From Tepidibacter aestuarii (lineage in GTDB: Bacteria > Bacillota > Clostridia > Peptostreptococcales > Peptostreptococcaceae), in the NCBI RefSeq assembly GCF_934924865.1, contig NZ_OW235315.1, positions 992,001-1,056,000 on the forward strand: 64,000 bases of DNA, given 5' to 3'. The position numbers and the translations under genes are program-made. Position 1 is the stretch's first letter. Each line of letters begins with the position of its first letter. Of this stretch, positions 19,587 to 29,080 are shown piece by piece. The notes below the pieces were generated by a model. The model did not search any database and was not told the DNA's origin. It was given only the letters and a program-made list of their open reading frames with translations.

Positions 19587-20837
19587 TTGGCAAAATATAT
19601 AGTCCAAGGTGGAAATAAATTAGAAGGTGAGATTAGATTAAAAGGTGCAAAAAATTCAGTATTACCAATAATAGCAGCAACTATATTGAATGAAGGGGAG
19701 AGTGTAATACACAATGTCCCTAATATATCAGATGTTAAAGTAATGATTGATATATTAAATCATATAGGTTGCTATGTAAAAAGTGAGGGTGATACACTAA
19801 TTATTGATACTAGAAATGTAAACTCGTCTGAAATTCCTGAAAGCTTCGTTAGAAAGATGAGATCATCTATAATATTTTTAGGGGCTATGGTTAGTAGATT
19901 TGGTAATACGAAAATTAGTTATCCGGGTGGATGCGAAATAGGACCAAGACCAATTGATCTACATTTAAAGTCATTATCTCAAATGGGAGTAAATATCGAA
20001 GAGGCTCATGGATATATAAAGTGTAAAAGACAAAAAAATAAGGCCTGTGAAATAACTCTTGATTTCCCGAGTGTTGGAGCTACTGAAAATGCCATGCTAG
20101 CTGCTGTAAAAACAAATGGTGTAACAAGAATATATAATCCGGCAAAGGAACCTGAAATAATAGACCTTGCAAATTTTTTAAACTCTATGGGAGCTAATAT
20201 AAAAGGAGCAGGAAATAGTTGCATAGAAATATATGGTGTTGATAAATTGCATGATGTTGAGTATAGAATAATACCTGATAGAATAGCTATAGGAACTTAT
20301 TTGGTAGCAGGAGCAATAACAAAAGGAAGAATAATTATAGATGATATAATACCAAGTCATATTAACAGTATTGTTTCAAAGCTTAGAGAAACTGGATGTG
20401 AGATTGAGTATATAAACAACAAGGTTCAACTTATTGCACCTAAAACGATACAGTCTATAGATGTTATAAAAACGCTACCTCATCCAGGATTTCCAACGGA
20501 TATGCAGGCTCAAATGATGGCTTTGATGACGCTGGCAAATGGAGCATGTATAATAAATGAAAATATATTTGAAAATAGATTTAAGCATTGTGAAGAGCTT
20601 ATTAGAATGGGAGCTAATATCAATGTTAATGGAAAATTAGCCGTAATAAGAGGTGTTGATAAATTAATGGGAGCAAAGGTTAAATCTTCCGATTTAAGAG
20701 GAGGCGCAGCTCTTGTTTTAGCAGGCCTTGCTGCTGAGGGACATACAGAAATAGACAGTATATACCATATAGAAAGAGGATATGAGGCTATGGAAAAGGT
20801 GTTGACTAGTCTAGGAGCTAATATTATTAGGGCTTAG
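19587..20837 (+). CDS. murA: UDP-GlcNAc 1-carboxyvinyltransferase
   Basis: First committed step of peptidoglycan synthesis (enolpyruvyl transfer). 416 aa from TTG 19587, with GGGGGTG 6 nt upstream; the GTG at 19578 lies inside that ribosome site. Conserved KGAKNS at 19-24 and the PEP-binding, fosfomycin-target cysteine at about C116 in GGCEIGPRP. It sits 87 nt after murG and ends in a terminator that overlaps its stop codon, so it closes this part of the cluster. Confidence 0.96.
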   Translation: MAKYIVQGGNKLEGEIRLKGAKNSVLPIIAATILNEGESVIHNVPNISDVKVMIDILNHIGCYVKSEGDTLIIDTRNVNSSEIPESFVRKMRSSIIFLGAMVSRFGNTKISYPGGCEIGPRPIDLHLKSLSQMGVNIEEAHGYIKCKRQKNKACEITLDFPSVGATENAMLAAVKTNGVTRIYNPAKEPEIIDLANFLNSMGANIKGAGNSCIEIYGVDKLHDVEYRIIPDRIAIGTYLVAGAITKGRIIIDDIIPSHINSIVSKLRETGCEIEYINNKVQLIAPKTIQSIDVIKTLPHPGFPTDMQAQMMALMTLANGACIINENIFENRFKHCEELIRMGANINVNGKLAVIRGVDKLMGAKVKSSDLRGGAALVLAGLAAEGHTEIDSIYHIERGYEAMEKVLTSLGANIIRA

Positions 20838-20852
20838 ACTTAAGCCCTTTTT
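20829..20852 (+). terminator. Terminator overlapping murA stop
   Basis: Stem AGGGCTTA/TAAGCCCT with a short loop containing the TAG stop, then TTTTT. Confidence 0.85.
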
Positions 20853-20879
20853 ACAATTAGTAGGAAAACTACAACTGCA

Positions 20880-20953
20880 ATTATTTTTAAGGAACTGAGT
20901 TTATTAACATTAGTTGGCGAAATGAGCTATGTGTTAGCATAAAGCGAATTTTT
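20880..20953 (+). repeat. Two-hairpin dispersed element, copy 2 (upstream of ftsQ), diverged
   Basis: The most diverged copy. The linker GTTGGCGA-ATGAG and the 3' end AAGCGAATTTTT are conserved. Hairpin 1 has changed sequence but keeps pairing (AACTGA with TTAGTT, GTT with AAC, loop TATT). Hairpin 2 is TATGT/GCATA with a GTTA loop. It lies between the murA terminator and the ftsQ ribosome site. Confidence 0.7.
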
Positions 20954-20971
20954 GAATAGGGGACAAGTTAT

Positions 20972-21694
20972 ATGAAAAAAAAATATAAAATAATTACTTT
21001 TATAATGATTTTAATCATATGTGTATTTGGGTATATGCTAATAAAAACGGATTATTTTACTTTGAAAAAATTAAGTGTTGTTGGACAAGTTAAACTTAGC
21101 AGACAAGACGTATTAATTAGTGGTAAAATAGAACCGGGAAAAAACATATATAAATATAGTTCGAAGCAAATAAGGAAAAGTTTACTTGAGAATCCATACA
21201 TAGAAAGTGCTAATGTAAAAATAAAACTTCCCGATAATATAATTATAGACTTAAAAGAGAGGGTAGCTATGTGTGCTATACCTTATATGGGTTCTTATGC
21301 TCTTATAAACGAAGAGGGGATAGTTTTAAAAGTTGAAGATGATTTGAAAAACGTAGATGTGCCTTTAATTGGAGGAATAAATCTTCAGAAATTAAAAATA
21401 GGTCAAAATGTAGAGCTAAAAGATGATGATTTATTAAATAAAATATTGGATTTGCTAAACGCTTGTAATAATGCTAAAATTTTAAGTAATGTATCTCAGA
21501 TAAATATAGACGATAATAAGAATATAGAGCTATACACAATAAATGGAATAAGAGTTCTTCTTGGAGCCGGAGAAAGATTAGATTATAAGATGACAGAGTT
21601 GAACAAAATCTTAATAGATTTATACACTAAAAATATAAAAGTTGGGATAGTAGATATGAGGTATGACTCATATCCTGTATATAGACCTGAATAG
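20972..21694 (+). CDS. ftsQ: Cell division protein FtsQ/DivIB
   Basis: Bitopic divisome protein. 240 aa, ATG behind ATAGGGGACAAG. A short basic cytoplasmic tail and one membrane helix (~6-25) precede an extracellular POTRA domain that starts at LKKLSVVGQVKLS and includes NPYIESANVKIKLPDNI. Position between murA and the ylxW/ylxX-type genes matches Bacillus divIB. Confidence 0.92.
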   Translation: MKKKYKIITFIMILIICVFGYMLIKTDYFTLKKLSVVGQVKLSRQDVLISGKIEPGKNIYKYSSKQIRKSLLENPYIESANVKIKLPDNIIIDLKERVAMCAIPYMGSYALINEEGIVLKVEDDLKNVDVPLIGGINLQKLKIGQNVELKDDDLLNKILDLLNACNNAKILSNVSQINIDDNKNIELYTINGIRVLLGAGERLDYKMTELNKILIDLYTKNIKVGIVDMRYDSYPVYRPE

Positions 21695-21707
21695 GTGGTG
21701 GGTTATT

Positions 21708-22427
21708 TTGAAAAAAAATAGTTTGTCATTGTTGATATTGAGTTTGTTCTTGGGGATGATGATTATAATTGAATTTAAAACTGTAGATAAGACTACAGGA
21801 GGATTAGTATCTTCTCAAAAAGCGAATCAGTTGTCAATTGAACTAAAAAGCTTGACAGATAGAAAAAAAGCATTGGAAAAAGATGTACAAGCATTGGATC
21901 AGAGGATACAAGAATATAAGGATTCTGAAGCTGAAAAAAATGTTCTTGTAAAAAACTTAAAAGAAGATACTAAAAAATATGAGACATTAGCTGGATATTA
22001 CGATGTAAGTGGTCCTGGTGTTGTAATAACAATTAAAAAGCCACAAGAAGCAAGTGATGAAACAGTACTTCTTTACAATTACGATAATATACTTACTATA
22101 ATAAATAAGCTAAATGCAGCTGGAGCGGAAGCAATGTCTATAAATGGAGAAAGATATGTATCGAGCACAGAAATACATTTGTCTGGAGATAAAGTTATAG
22201 TAAATGGAAATCCTATAATCACTCCATTTGAAATTAAATGTATAGGAAATTCTGATATATTAGAATCTGCTTTGAATATGAGGTTTGGCATAATTTATCA
22301 GCTTAGGAAAGAATGGAACCTAGATGTTGATGTGAAAAAGGAAGAGAATATAGAAATATCTAGGTACAATAAGACTATAGACTTTAAGTATGCTAATCCT
22401 GTAGAATCTAATGTGAAGGTGAAATAA
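21708..22427 (+). CDS. DUF881 protein, YlxW-like
   Basis: 239 aa from TTG 21708 behind GGTGGTGGG, 13 nt after ftsQ. One N-terminal membrane helix, a coiled coil (~30-75, rich in Lys/Glu), then the DUF881 domain with GPGVVITI and a NILTIINKLNAAGAEAMSIN block. In Bacillus ylxW and ylxX occupy the same place between divIB and sbp; molecular role unknown. Confidence 0.88.
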   Translation: MKKNSLSLLILSLFLGMMIIIEFKTVDKTTGGLVSSQKANQLSIELKSLTDRKKALEKDVQALDQRIQEYKDSEAEKNVLVKNLKEDTKKYETLAGYYDVSGPGVVITIKKPQEASDETVLLYNYDNILTIINKLNAAGAEAMSINGERYVSSTEIHLSGDKVIVNGNPIITPFEIKCIGNSDILESALNMRFGIIYQLRKEWNLDVDVKKEENIEISRYNKTIDFKYANPVESNVKVK

Positions 22428-22428
22428 T

Positions 22429-23148
22429 ATGGGTAGTGTAAAGATAAAACAAAAGTCTATGATAATCATAAACTTCATAATAGGGATATTAATAGCTGTA
22501 AGTATTAAAAATATTAATGGAAATCAGACCTTTGTTACATTGAAAACAATACAAGAAATTGAAAATCAAATAGAGGTAGAAAGAGTTGACGTTGAAAATT
22601 TAAATAAATTAATACTTGAGAAAAAATCGAATATAGCAAAGTATGAACTTGAAATCGAAGATACAGGTTCTATAAAGACTATATTAGAAAAAGAACTAGA
22701 TGATGCTAAGGTTATAACTGGATTTAAAGATGTAGTTGGAGAAGGGGTAGTAATTAGAATAAGTGATAGTGAAAGAGAGCTAGAAGAATGGGAAAACCCA
22801 AATGACCTTGTTATTCATGACAAAGACGTAATAATGGTTATAAATGATCTTAAAGTAGCTGGAGCAGAGGCTATATCGATAAATGGAGAAAGATTGACTA
22901 CATTTTCTGAAATAAAATGCTCAGGTCCTACTATAACTATAAATGAATCTACATATGGACAGCCATTTGTAATAAAAGCAGTAGGTGATAAAAAGTTTTT
23001 AAAATCTGCTATGGAAAATCCGTATTCCAATATAAATACAAAAGAGTATCTTTATGATATAGGTTTTGAAGTAGAGGAAAAAGATGAAATAATAATACCT
23101 AAATATAGTGGCGAATTTAAATTTGAATATATAAAAGAAGGTGATTAG
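22429..23148 (+). CDS. DUF881 protein, YlxX-like
   Basis: 239 aa, ATG 1 nt after the previous stop, with GAAGGTGA overlapping the upstream gene. Same architecture as its neighbour: membrane helix, coiled coil, DUF881 domain (GEGVVIRI, LKVAGAEAISINGERL). The two probably arose by duplication and may form a heteromer; this is inferred. Confidence 0.88.
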   Translation: MGSVKIKQKSMIIINFIIGILIAVSIKNINGNQTFVTLKTIQEIENQIEVERVDVENLNKLILEKKSNIAKYELEIEDTGSIKTILEKELDDAKVITGFKDVVGEGVVIRISDSERELEEWENPNDLVIHDKDVIMVINDLKVAGAEAISINGERLTTFSEIKCSGPTITINESTYGQPFVIKAVGDKKFLKSAMENPYSNINTKEYLYDIGFEVEEKDEIIIPKYSGEFKFEYIKEGD

Positions 23149-23149
23149 T

Positions 23150-23503
23150 TTGATTTTATCTTTGATAGGACTTGCACTAGGAATAATTATTGGATATTAT
23201 ATACCTGTAACTTATCCTGATAGCTATTCTTTGTACATATCTGTAGGATTATTAGCTGCAATGGATTCCGTGTTTGGGGCTATAAGAGCAACACTTGAAG
23301 GTAAATACGATGGAATTATATTTGTAACTGGTTTTTTTGGAAATGCAATTTTAGCCGGAATATTGGCATATATAGGAGATAGATTAGGCTTTCCTCTGTA
23401 TTATGCGAGTATATTCGTTTTCGGAGGAAGATTATTTCAGAACTTCGCTATTATTAGAAGATATGCTTTTAACAAATTGATTAATAAAAAAAGAGGAAAT
23501 TAA
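23150..23503 (+). CDS. sbp: Small basic protein Sbp (DUF1290)
   Basis: Membrane protein of 117 aa with three or four hydrophobic segments. Start chosen at TTG 23150, behind AAGGTGAT; the GTG at 23141 lies within that site and within the upstream gene. The YIPVTYPDSYSLYISVGLLA start and the RLFQNFAIIRR region are typical of Sbp. In Bacillus the next gene is ftsA; here the next is ftsZ. Confidence 0.9.
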   Translation: MILSLIGLALGIIIGYYIPVTYPDSYSLYISVGLLAAMDSVFGAIRATLEGKYDGIIFVTGFFGNAILAGILAYIGDRLGFPLYYASIFVFGGRLFQNFAIIRRYAFNKLINKKRGN

Positions 23504-23609
23504 TACTTTCTGTTGAATACCTTAAATATTAATAAAAATTTAAAAAAGATATAATTTATTAAATATAGTATAAAAAATAAAAAGGAATTATAAGTAAGGA
23601 GGTTCTTAC

Positions 23610-24695
23610 ATGCTACAATTTGATGTTGGTATGGATCAGTTTGCACAAATTAAAGTAATAGGAGTAGGCGGCGGAGGAAACAATGCTGTTAATAGAATGA
23701 TAGAGGCTAATTTACAAGGTGTAGAGTTTGTAGCCATAAACACAGACAAGCAAGCACTATTCACTTCAAAAGCTGAACAAAAGATACAAATAGGAGACAA
23801 GTTAACAAGAGGACTAGGAGCGGGAGCAAATCCTGAAATAGGACAAAAAGCAGCAGAAGAAAGTAAGGAAGATATCACACAAGCTCTTCAAGGTGCGGAT
23901 ATGGTATTTGTAACTGCCGGAATGGGTGGTGGAACAGGAACGGGAGCAGCTCCTGTTGTTGCAAAAATTGCTAAAGAATTAGGAATACTTACAGTAGGTG
24001 TTGTTACAAAGCCTTTTACATTTGAAGGTAAAAGAAGGATGATTCATGCTGAACAGGGTATAAAAGAATTTAAAACTAATGTAGATACATTAATAACTAT
24101 ACCTAATGATAGATTATTACAGATAGTAGAAAAGAAAACATCTATGCTTGACGCTTTTAAGAAAGCCGATGATGTATTACAACAAGGGGTTCAAGGTATA
24201 TCTGACTTAATAGCTGTACCGGGACTTGTAAACCTAGACTTTGCTGATGTTCAAACTATAATGAGAGAACAAGGATTAGCGCATATGGGTATAGGTAATG
24301 CTAAAGGAGAAAACAGAGCTATTGAAGCTGCAAAGCAAGCTATTCAAAGTCCACTGCTTGAGACTTCTATAAGAGGAGCAAAAGGTGTTCTTTTAAATAT
24401 AACTGGAGGAGACGATCTAGGATTATTTGAAATTAATGAAGCAGCAAGCTTAGTTCAAGAAGCATGTGATGAAGAAGCTAACATTATATTTGGAGCAGTT
24501 ATAAATGAGGATCTAGGTGATGAACTTAGAATAACAGTTATAGCAACAGGCTTTGAAGAAGGACAAGATACGACTTTAAATATAGTAGATAAAAAAGAGA
24601 AAAAAGAAGAAGTAAAAGAGACTATTAAAGAAGAAAAAGTAAATACTAGTGTAGATCCTGATTTGGATATACCTACATTTTTAAGAAGAAGATAA
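23610..24695 (+). CDS. ftsZ: Cell division tubulin FtsZ
   Basis: GTPase forming the Z-ring. 361 aa, ATG behind AAGGAGG. GTP-binding GGGTGTG is at residues 106-112; the N-terminal loop [13 protein letters not shown] and the T7-loop region are intact. The conserved C-terminal peptide DIPTFLRRR, which binds SepF and other partners, follows an acidic/basic linker. No ftsA lies upstream, so SepF (40.8 kb) may be the main membrane anchor (inference). Confidence 0.98.
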   Translation: MLQFDVGMDQFAQIKVIGVGGGGNNAVNRMIEANLQGVEFVAINTDKQALFTSKAEQKIQIGDKLTRGLGAGANPEIGQKAAEESKEDITQALQGADMVFVTAGMGGGTGTGAAPVVAKIAKELGILTVGVVTKPFTFEGKRRMIHAEQGIKEFKTNVDTLITIPNDRLLQIVEKKTSMLDAFKKADDVLQQGVQGISDLIAVPGLVNLDFADVQTIMREQGLAHMGIGNAKGENRAIEAAKQAIQSPLLETSIRGAKGVLLNITGGDDLGLFEINEAASLVQEACDEEANIIFGAVINEDLGDELRITVIATGFEEGQDTTLNIVDKKEKKEEVKETIKEEKVNTSVDPDLDIPTFLRRR

Positions 24696-24713
24696 TATTA
24701 TCTTCTTTTTTTT
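24686..24713 (+). terminator. Terminator at the ftsZ stop
   Basis: A perfect 22-bp palindrome AAGAAGATAAT/ATTATCTTCTT overlapping the ftsZ stop, followed by T8. Confidence 0.9.
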
Positions 24714-24745
24714 ATGCATAATTTTAAATTTTTATGCATAATTTA
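24711..24745. repeat. Short direct repeat TTTATGCATAATTT
   Basis: The 14-mer occurs twice, 20 bp apart (24711 and 24731), between ftsZ and spoIIGA. It contains the palindrome ATGCAT. Possibly a protein site; function unknown. Confidence 0.5.
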
Positions 24746-24789
24746 AAAGAGAGAAAATATTGTTAAAAAATGAGGAAAATAAATTGGAA

Positions 24790-24836
24790 TTCGACTACCT
24801 ATTGTGACATAAAAATAACTTAAAATTTAGTATAAT
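24790..24836 (+). promoter_or_regulatory. Candidate Spo0A-dependent promoter of spoIIGA
   Basis: TATAAT (24831-24836) is preceded by GTGACA (24804-24809) with a 21-nt spacer. Bacillus spoIIG is known for a similarly long spacer that makes a sigma-A promoter depend on Spo0A. TTCGAC (24790-24795) matches the reverse of the 0A box TGTCGAA at 6 of 7 positions. Inferred by analogy. Confidence 0.5.
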
Positions 24837-24886
24837 TTATTTATGAGTTATAACCATTAAATGTCAAAACAAAAAAGGTGGTTTAA

Positions 24887-25741
24887 ATGATAGTTTATGC
24901 AGAATATTATTTTTTACATAATCTATTAGCAAATTACATGATATTAAAAACAACCTCGAGGATAGTAAATAACAATTTTTCTAAATATAGAGCTTTTGCA
25001 GGAGGGTTTATAGGAGCTTTATATTGTATGGTTTATTTTATTCCAAGTTTAATGTTTTTATACAATATTTTAATGAAAATTGTTTTTGCCTTATTTATAG
25101 TGTTTATAGGTTTTGAGTATAAAGGCATTAAGGAATACCTTAAATTATTGATGGTGTTTTATATTGTGAATATGTTTTTAGCAGGTAGTACGATGTACAT
25201 AATTTATTGTTCTGGTATAGATTACACTGTAGTATCGTGGGTTTTAATTTCTTTCATTTTTTTTATAGCTAATAGTGGTCTTTTTGATAGGTTTTACAAA
25301 ATAATAAAAAGCCTTAATGTATTTAAAGATTTAAAAAATGATATAACTGTTAAGATTGAAAACAAGCAAGTAGTATTTAACACTTTAATGGATACAGGTA
25401 ATCTATTAAAGGATCCTGTAAGCCAAAATCCTGTAATGATAGTAGATGTCAAAAAGTTAGAAGATGTTTTACCTCAAGAACTAGTATATGTTGATTATTC
25501 AGTTATGAATTTAAAAAAAGTAGATTATTTAATGAGCAAATTAAGTGACACTATTTCTAGCAGGTTTAGAGTAATACCTTACAAAGTAGTTGGAAATGAA
25601 GATGGATTGTTAATAGGAATAAAGGCAGATTACATAGAAATACAGGGACATAAAAAGGGAAATATAATATTGGGCTTATCAAATTTAAGTTCGGATGATA
25701 TGAATGCATATGATGCAATAATAAATCCTAATTTTATATGA
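24887..25741 (+). CDS. spoIIGA: Sporulation sigma-E processing peptidase SpoIIGA
   Basis: Membrane aspartic protease that cleaves pro-sigma-E in the mother cell. 284 aa, ATG behind AAAGGTGG. Five or six membrane helices fill residues 1-135; the soluble protease half carries DTG at 169-171 (MDTGNLLKDP), equivalent to the catalytic Asp of Bacillus SpoIIGA. Its substrate gene sigE is next, with repeat copy 3 between them. Confidence 0.95.
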   Translation: MIVYAEYYFLHNLLANYMILKTTSRIVNNNFSKYRAFAGGFIGALYCMVYFIPSLMFLYNILMKIVFALFIVFIGFEYKGIKEYLKLLMVFYIVNMFLAGSTMYIIYCSGIDYTVVSWVLISFIFFIANSGLFDRFYKIIKSLNVFKDLKNDITVKIENKQVVFNTLMDTGNLLKDPVSQNPVMIVDVKKLEDVLPQELVYVDYSVMNLKKVDYLMSKLSDTISSRFRVIPYKVVGNEDGLLIGIKADYIEIQGHKKGNIILGLSNLSSDDMNAYDAIINPNFI

Positions 25742-25798
25742 TAAGGGATTATAGAATTTCCGTTCTATGTATAATATTGATACAATAACTACACTTGT

Positions 25799-25872
25799 AA
25801 TTATTTTGAGCAACGGAGCCTGTAGGGATCGTTGGCGACATGAGTCAGTGCGTAGCGACTAGACGAATTTTA
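25799..25872 (+). repeat. Two-hairpin dispersed element, copy 3 (between spoIIGA and sigE)
   Basis: Carries the full core GAGCAACGGAGCC...TAGGGATCGTTGGCGAC, ATGAGTCAGTGCGTAGC and GACGAATTTT. Hairpin 1 is CAACG/CGTTG plus CC/GG; hairpin 2 is AGT-GC/GC-ACT. The spoIIGA stop is about 55 nt upstream and the sigE ribosome site about 13 nt downstream. Confidence 0.85.
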
Positions 25873-25902
25873 TTTGATGATTATTAAGGGGGAGTGAAGT
25901 TT

Positions 25903-26634
25903 ATGGTTAAGTCGTTTTATAAGTTAAAGAACAAAATTGTATATTTAGTCAATAAACTATTGATTAAATTTAATCTCGTGAGAAAAGATGAGATATATTA
26001 TTTAGGTGGTAATGATATACTTCCTCCACCTTTGAATGCTGAAGAAGAAGTTGAAGTTTTAAAAAAACTTGAAAGTGATGAAAGTGTTAAAAGTATATTA
26101 ATAGAAAGAAATTTAAGGCTTGTAGTATACATATCTAGAAAATTTGAAAATACAGGCCTTGATATAGAAGATTTAATATCAATAGGTACAATTGGTCTTA
26201 TAAAAGCTGTTAATACATTTAAATTGGATAAAAAGATTAAGCTTGCTACATATGCGTCAAGATGTATAGAAAATGAAATACTTATGTATCTTAGAAAGAA
26301 CAGTAAGAAAAAAGTAGAAATATCGTTTGATGAACCTTTGAATATAGATTTAGATGGAAATGAACTTTTACTTTCTGATGTTATGGGAACTGATAACGAT
26401 GAAATATACAAATTAATAGAAGAGGAAATAGATAGAGAGCTACTTCAAATAGCGTTAGATAAACTTTCTATAAGAGAAAAACAGATAATGGAACTGAGAT
26501 TTGGGCTTAAAAGTGGAGATGAAAAAACACAAAAGGAAGTAGCTAATATGCTTGGAATATCTCAATCTTACATATCTAGACTCGAGAAAAAGATTGTATT
26601 TAGACTTAAAAAAGAAATGAAAAAATTTGTTTAA
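25903..26634 (+). CDS. sigE: Sporulation sigma factor SigE (pro-sigma-E)
   Basis: Early mother-cell sigma factor. 243 aa from ATG 25903, with AAGGGGGA 9 nt upstream. A basic amphipathic pro-sequence (~1-30) precedes region 2 ([23 protein letters not shown]...), and region 4 ends with a helix-turn-helix [17 protein letters not shown]. Activated by SpoIIGA, encoded just upstream. Confidence 0.97.
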   Translation: MVKSFYKLKNKIVYLVNKLLIKFNLVRKDEIYYLGGNDILPPPLNAEEEVEVLKKLESDESVKSILIERNLRLVVYISRKFENTGLDIEDLISIGTIGLIKAVNTFKLDKKIKLATYASRCIENEILMYLRKNSKKKVEISFDEPLNIDLDGNELLLSDVMGTDNDEIYKLIEEEIDRELLQIALDKLSIREKQIMELRFGLKSGDEKTQKEVANMLGISQSYISRLEKKIVFRLKKEMKKFV

Positions 26635-26722
26635 ATTGTAAAATTTTAAGCATTCTCTTTGAGTATAAAATTTATATTTCTGTAAATAATTAAATTAGAA
26701 ATAACTTGAAGAGAGGGCTGGT

Positions 26723-27499
26723 ATGATGCAAATAAATAAAGTAGAAATCTGTGGAGTTAATACATCTGAATTACCAGTATTAAAAAACAAAGAAATGCGA
26801 GAACTCTTGGTTAAAATAAAGAATGGAGATGAAGAGTGTAGACAACAATTCGTAAATGGAAACTTGAGGCTTGTTTTAAGTGTTATACAAAAATTTAATA
26901 ATAGAGGAGAGAATATAGACGATTTATTTCAAATAGGATGTATAGGTCTTATTAAAGCTATAGACAATTTTGATTTAAGTCAAAACGTAAGATTCTCAAC
27001 TTATGCAGTACCTATGATAATTGGAGAAATAAGAAGATACTTAAGAGATAACAATCCTATAAGAGTTAGTAGATCTTTAAAGGACATAGCTTATAAAGCT
27101 TTACAAGTGAGAGAGAGATTAACAATAGAAAATCTGAAAGAGCCTAATGTCTCTCAAATAGCTAAAGAGCTAAATATGAATCGAGAAGATGTAGTTTTAG
27201 CTTTAGATGCAATACAAGACCCTATATCTTTGTTTGATCCTATATATCAAGACAATGGCGATGCGATATACGTTATGGACCAAGTTCAAGATAAAAAAGG
27301 AAGAGATGAAGTTTGGATAGAGGAAATAGCTTTAAAAGAAGCTGTGAAAAAGCTCAATAGTAGAGAAAGGTTAGTTCTTGATTTGAGGTTTTATAAAGGT
27401 AAAACTCAAATAGAGGTTGCTGATGAAATAGGTATATCTCAGGCACAAGTTTCCAGAATAGAAAAAAATGCCTTAAAGAACATGAGAAAGCATATTTGA
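26723..27499 (+). CDS. sigG: Forespore sigma factor SigG
   Basis: Late forespore sigma factor. 258 aa; start ATG 26723 or the adjacent ATG 26726 behind GAGAGGGC. Near-identity to Bacillus SigG in VEICGVNTSELPVLKN and in region 2 (NGNLRLVLSVIQKFNNRGE) makes the call firm. Region 3 has the RVSRSLKDIAYKAL block; region 4 ends in EIGISQAQVSRIEKNAL. Order spoIIGA-sigE-sigG is as in Bacillus. Confidence 0.98.
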   Translation: MMQINKVEICGVNTSELPVLKNKEMRELLVKIKNGDEECRQQFVNGNLRLVLSVIQKFNNRGENIDDLFQIGCIGLIKAIDNFDLSQNVRFSTYAVPMIIGEIRRYLRDNNPIRVSRSLKDIAYKALQVRERLTIENLKEPNVSQIAKELNMNREDVVLALDAIQDPISLFDPIYQDNGDAIYVMDQVQDKKGRDEVWIEEIALKEAVKKLNSRERLVLDLRFYKGKTQIEVADEIGISQAQVSRIEKNALKNMRKHI

Positions 27500-27521
27500 C
27501 CCTAAGTGGTCATTTTTTTTT
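27497..27521 (+). terminator. Terminator at the sigG stop
   Basis: Stem TGACC/GGTCA starting in the stop codon, followed by T8-T9. Confidence 0.85.
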
Positions 27522-27587
27522 ACATATAAAGTAGTATAAAATAGTTTTTTAATTCATAATTATTATAAATAAAAGGGAGGGATACGT

Positions 27588-27851
27588 ATGTTTAAAATTT
27601 CGGATATGATGGAAAAAGAGGTTGTTAATGTGAATAACGGTAAAAAGTTAGGATTTATAAACGATATAGAATTGGATATGGGGGAAGGTAGAATAAAATC
27701 TTTAATAATTGTTAATGAAGGATCAAAAGGTTATTTATTATCACGAGGAGAAGCTTGTGCTGTATCGTGGAATAATATAATTAAAATAGGACATGATATG
27801 ATTTTGGTAAAAATGGATCAACAAGTTGATTTTAATGACATAGACATATAA
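27588..27851 (+). CDS. YlmC/YmxH-family PRC-barrel sporulation protein
   Basis: 87 aa, ATG behind AAAGGGAGGGA. A single PRC-barrel: KISDMMEKEVVNVNNGKKLG, FINDIELDMGEGRIKSLIIV, then a hydrophobic-basic end. Small proteins of this family follow sigG in many Firmicutes (Bacillus ylmC); precise function not established. Confidence 0.85.
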   Translation: MFKISDMMEKEVVNVNNGKKLGFINDIELDMGEGRIKSLIIVNEGSKGYLLSRGEACAVSWNNIIKIGHDMILVKMDQQVDFNDIDI

Positions 27852-27899
27852 AGTATTAATGTATATAATTATGTTATTAGAAATTATTGGAGGTATGCT

Positions 27900-28358
27900 A
27901 TGAAATGTCCGTACTGTAGTTTTTTGCAGTCTAGAGTAATAGATTCTAGGCCCACAGAAGAGGGAACTTCTATAAGAAGAAGAAGAGAGTGTGAGAGCTG
28001 TAAAAAAAGATTTACAACTTATGAAAAAATAGAATATGTAAGACTTGTGGTTATAAAGAAAGATGGAAATAGAGAAAGCTTTGATAGAAGTAAAATAATA
28101 AATGGAATAATAAAGGCGTGTGAAAAACGACCAGTTTCAATTGAGCAAATTGAAAATATAGTTGATCAAATAGAATATAATATAAATAAAAATATGTTCA
28201 AGGAAATAGAAACTAAGAAAATAGGTGAGCTAGTTATGGAAAAGCTCAAGAATATAGATGAGGTATCTTATGTTAGATTTGCATCAGTATACAGACATTT
28301 TAAAGATATAAATACATTCGTTCAAGAATTAGAAAAAATACTCAGTGAGAAAAGGTGA
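27900..28358 (+). CDS. nrdR: Ribonucleotide reductase repressor NrdR
   Basis: Zinc-ribbon plus ATP-cone repressor of nrd genes that responds to dATP/ATP. 152 aa, ATG behind TTGGAGG. Zinc cysteines at C3, C6, C31 and C34; the ATP-cone spans about 49-139. Full usual length. The stop overlaps the ribosome site of pgeF. Confidence 0.97.
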   Translation: MKCPYCSFLQSRVIDSRPTEEGTSIRRRRECESCKKRFTTYEKIEYVRLVVIKKDGNRESFDRSKIINGIIKACEKRPVSIEQIENIVDQIEYNINKNMFKEIETKKIGELVMEKLKNIDEVSYVRFASVYRHFKDINTFVQELEKILSEKR

Positions 28359-28365
28359 AAACATA

Positions 28366-29067
28366 ATGTATATAGATTTTAATAGTGCTAATAAATGTGA
28401 TTTTGCTAAGGTTATTTTTACAACTAAGGAGCTTGATATGTCTTTATCGGATGATAGAGAAAAACTATGCGAGAATGTGAATTTTAATTTCGATAATCTA
28501 ACATATAATAAGCAAGTTCATGGAAATGACGTAGTAGTAGTTGATGAAAATAATATAGGAAACATTGAAGAAGCAGATGGAATAATAACCAATATAGCTG
28601 ATGTTCCTATAATGGTATTTGTAGCTGATTGTGTGTCTATAGCTTTTATAGATGTTGAAAATAAGGTTATAGGGTGTGTTCATGCAGGATGGAGAGGAAC
28701 TTACAAGGAAATATCTTCAATTATCATAAATAAAATGAAAAATATATACAAATCAAAGGTTGAAAATATAAAGTGTATAATAGGACCTGCTATAGATAGC
28801 TGCTGCTATGAAGTTTCACATGATTTGGTAGAAAAATTTAACACTAAGTTTACAAACTTAAGTGAAAGTTTATATATAATGAGAGATGAAAAGTATTATT
28901 TGGATCTTTTTAAAATTAATGAATTGATACTTATAAGAAATGGTATAAAAAGAGAAAATATATTTAATCCAAATTTGTGTACTTATTGTGATGAGAATAC
29001 ATTCCATTCTTATAGAAGAGAAAATGGAACTTCAAAGAGAATGGCTATGGTAATGCAGATACTCTAA
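28366..29067 (+). CDS. pgeF: Peptidoglycan editing factor PgeF (YfiH/laccase-domain family)
   Basis: Multicopper-oxidase-like fold family now linked to peptidoglycan editing and purine nucleoside cleavage. 233 aa from ATG 28366, with AAAGGTGA upstream; the ATG at 28345 lies within nrdR and has no site. Metal-ligand blocks are visible: VHAGWRGTYKE, IGPAIDSCCYEV and CTYCDENTFHSYRRENGTSKR. Coupled to nrdR (7-nt gap). Confidence 0.93.
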   Translation: MYIDFNSANKCDFAKVIFTTKELDMSLSDDREKLCENVNFNFDNLTYNKQVHGNDVVVVDENNIGNIEEADGIITNIADVPIMVFVADCVSIAFIDVENKVIGCVHAGWRGTYKEISSIIINKMKNIYKSKVENIKCIIGPAIDSCCYEVSHDLVEKFNTKFTNLSESLYIMRDEKYYLDLFKINELILIRNGIKRENIFNPNLCTYCDENTFHSYRRENGTSKRMAMVMQIL

Positions 29068-29080
29068 AGGAGGAAATTTT

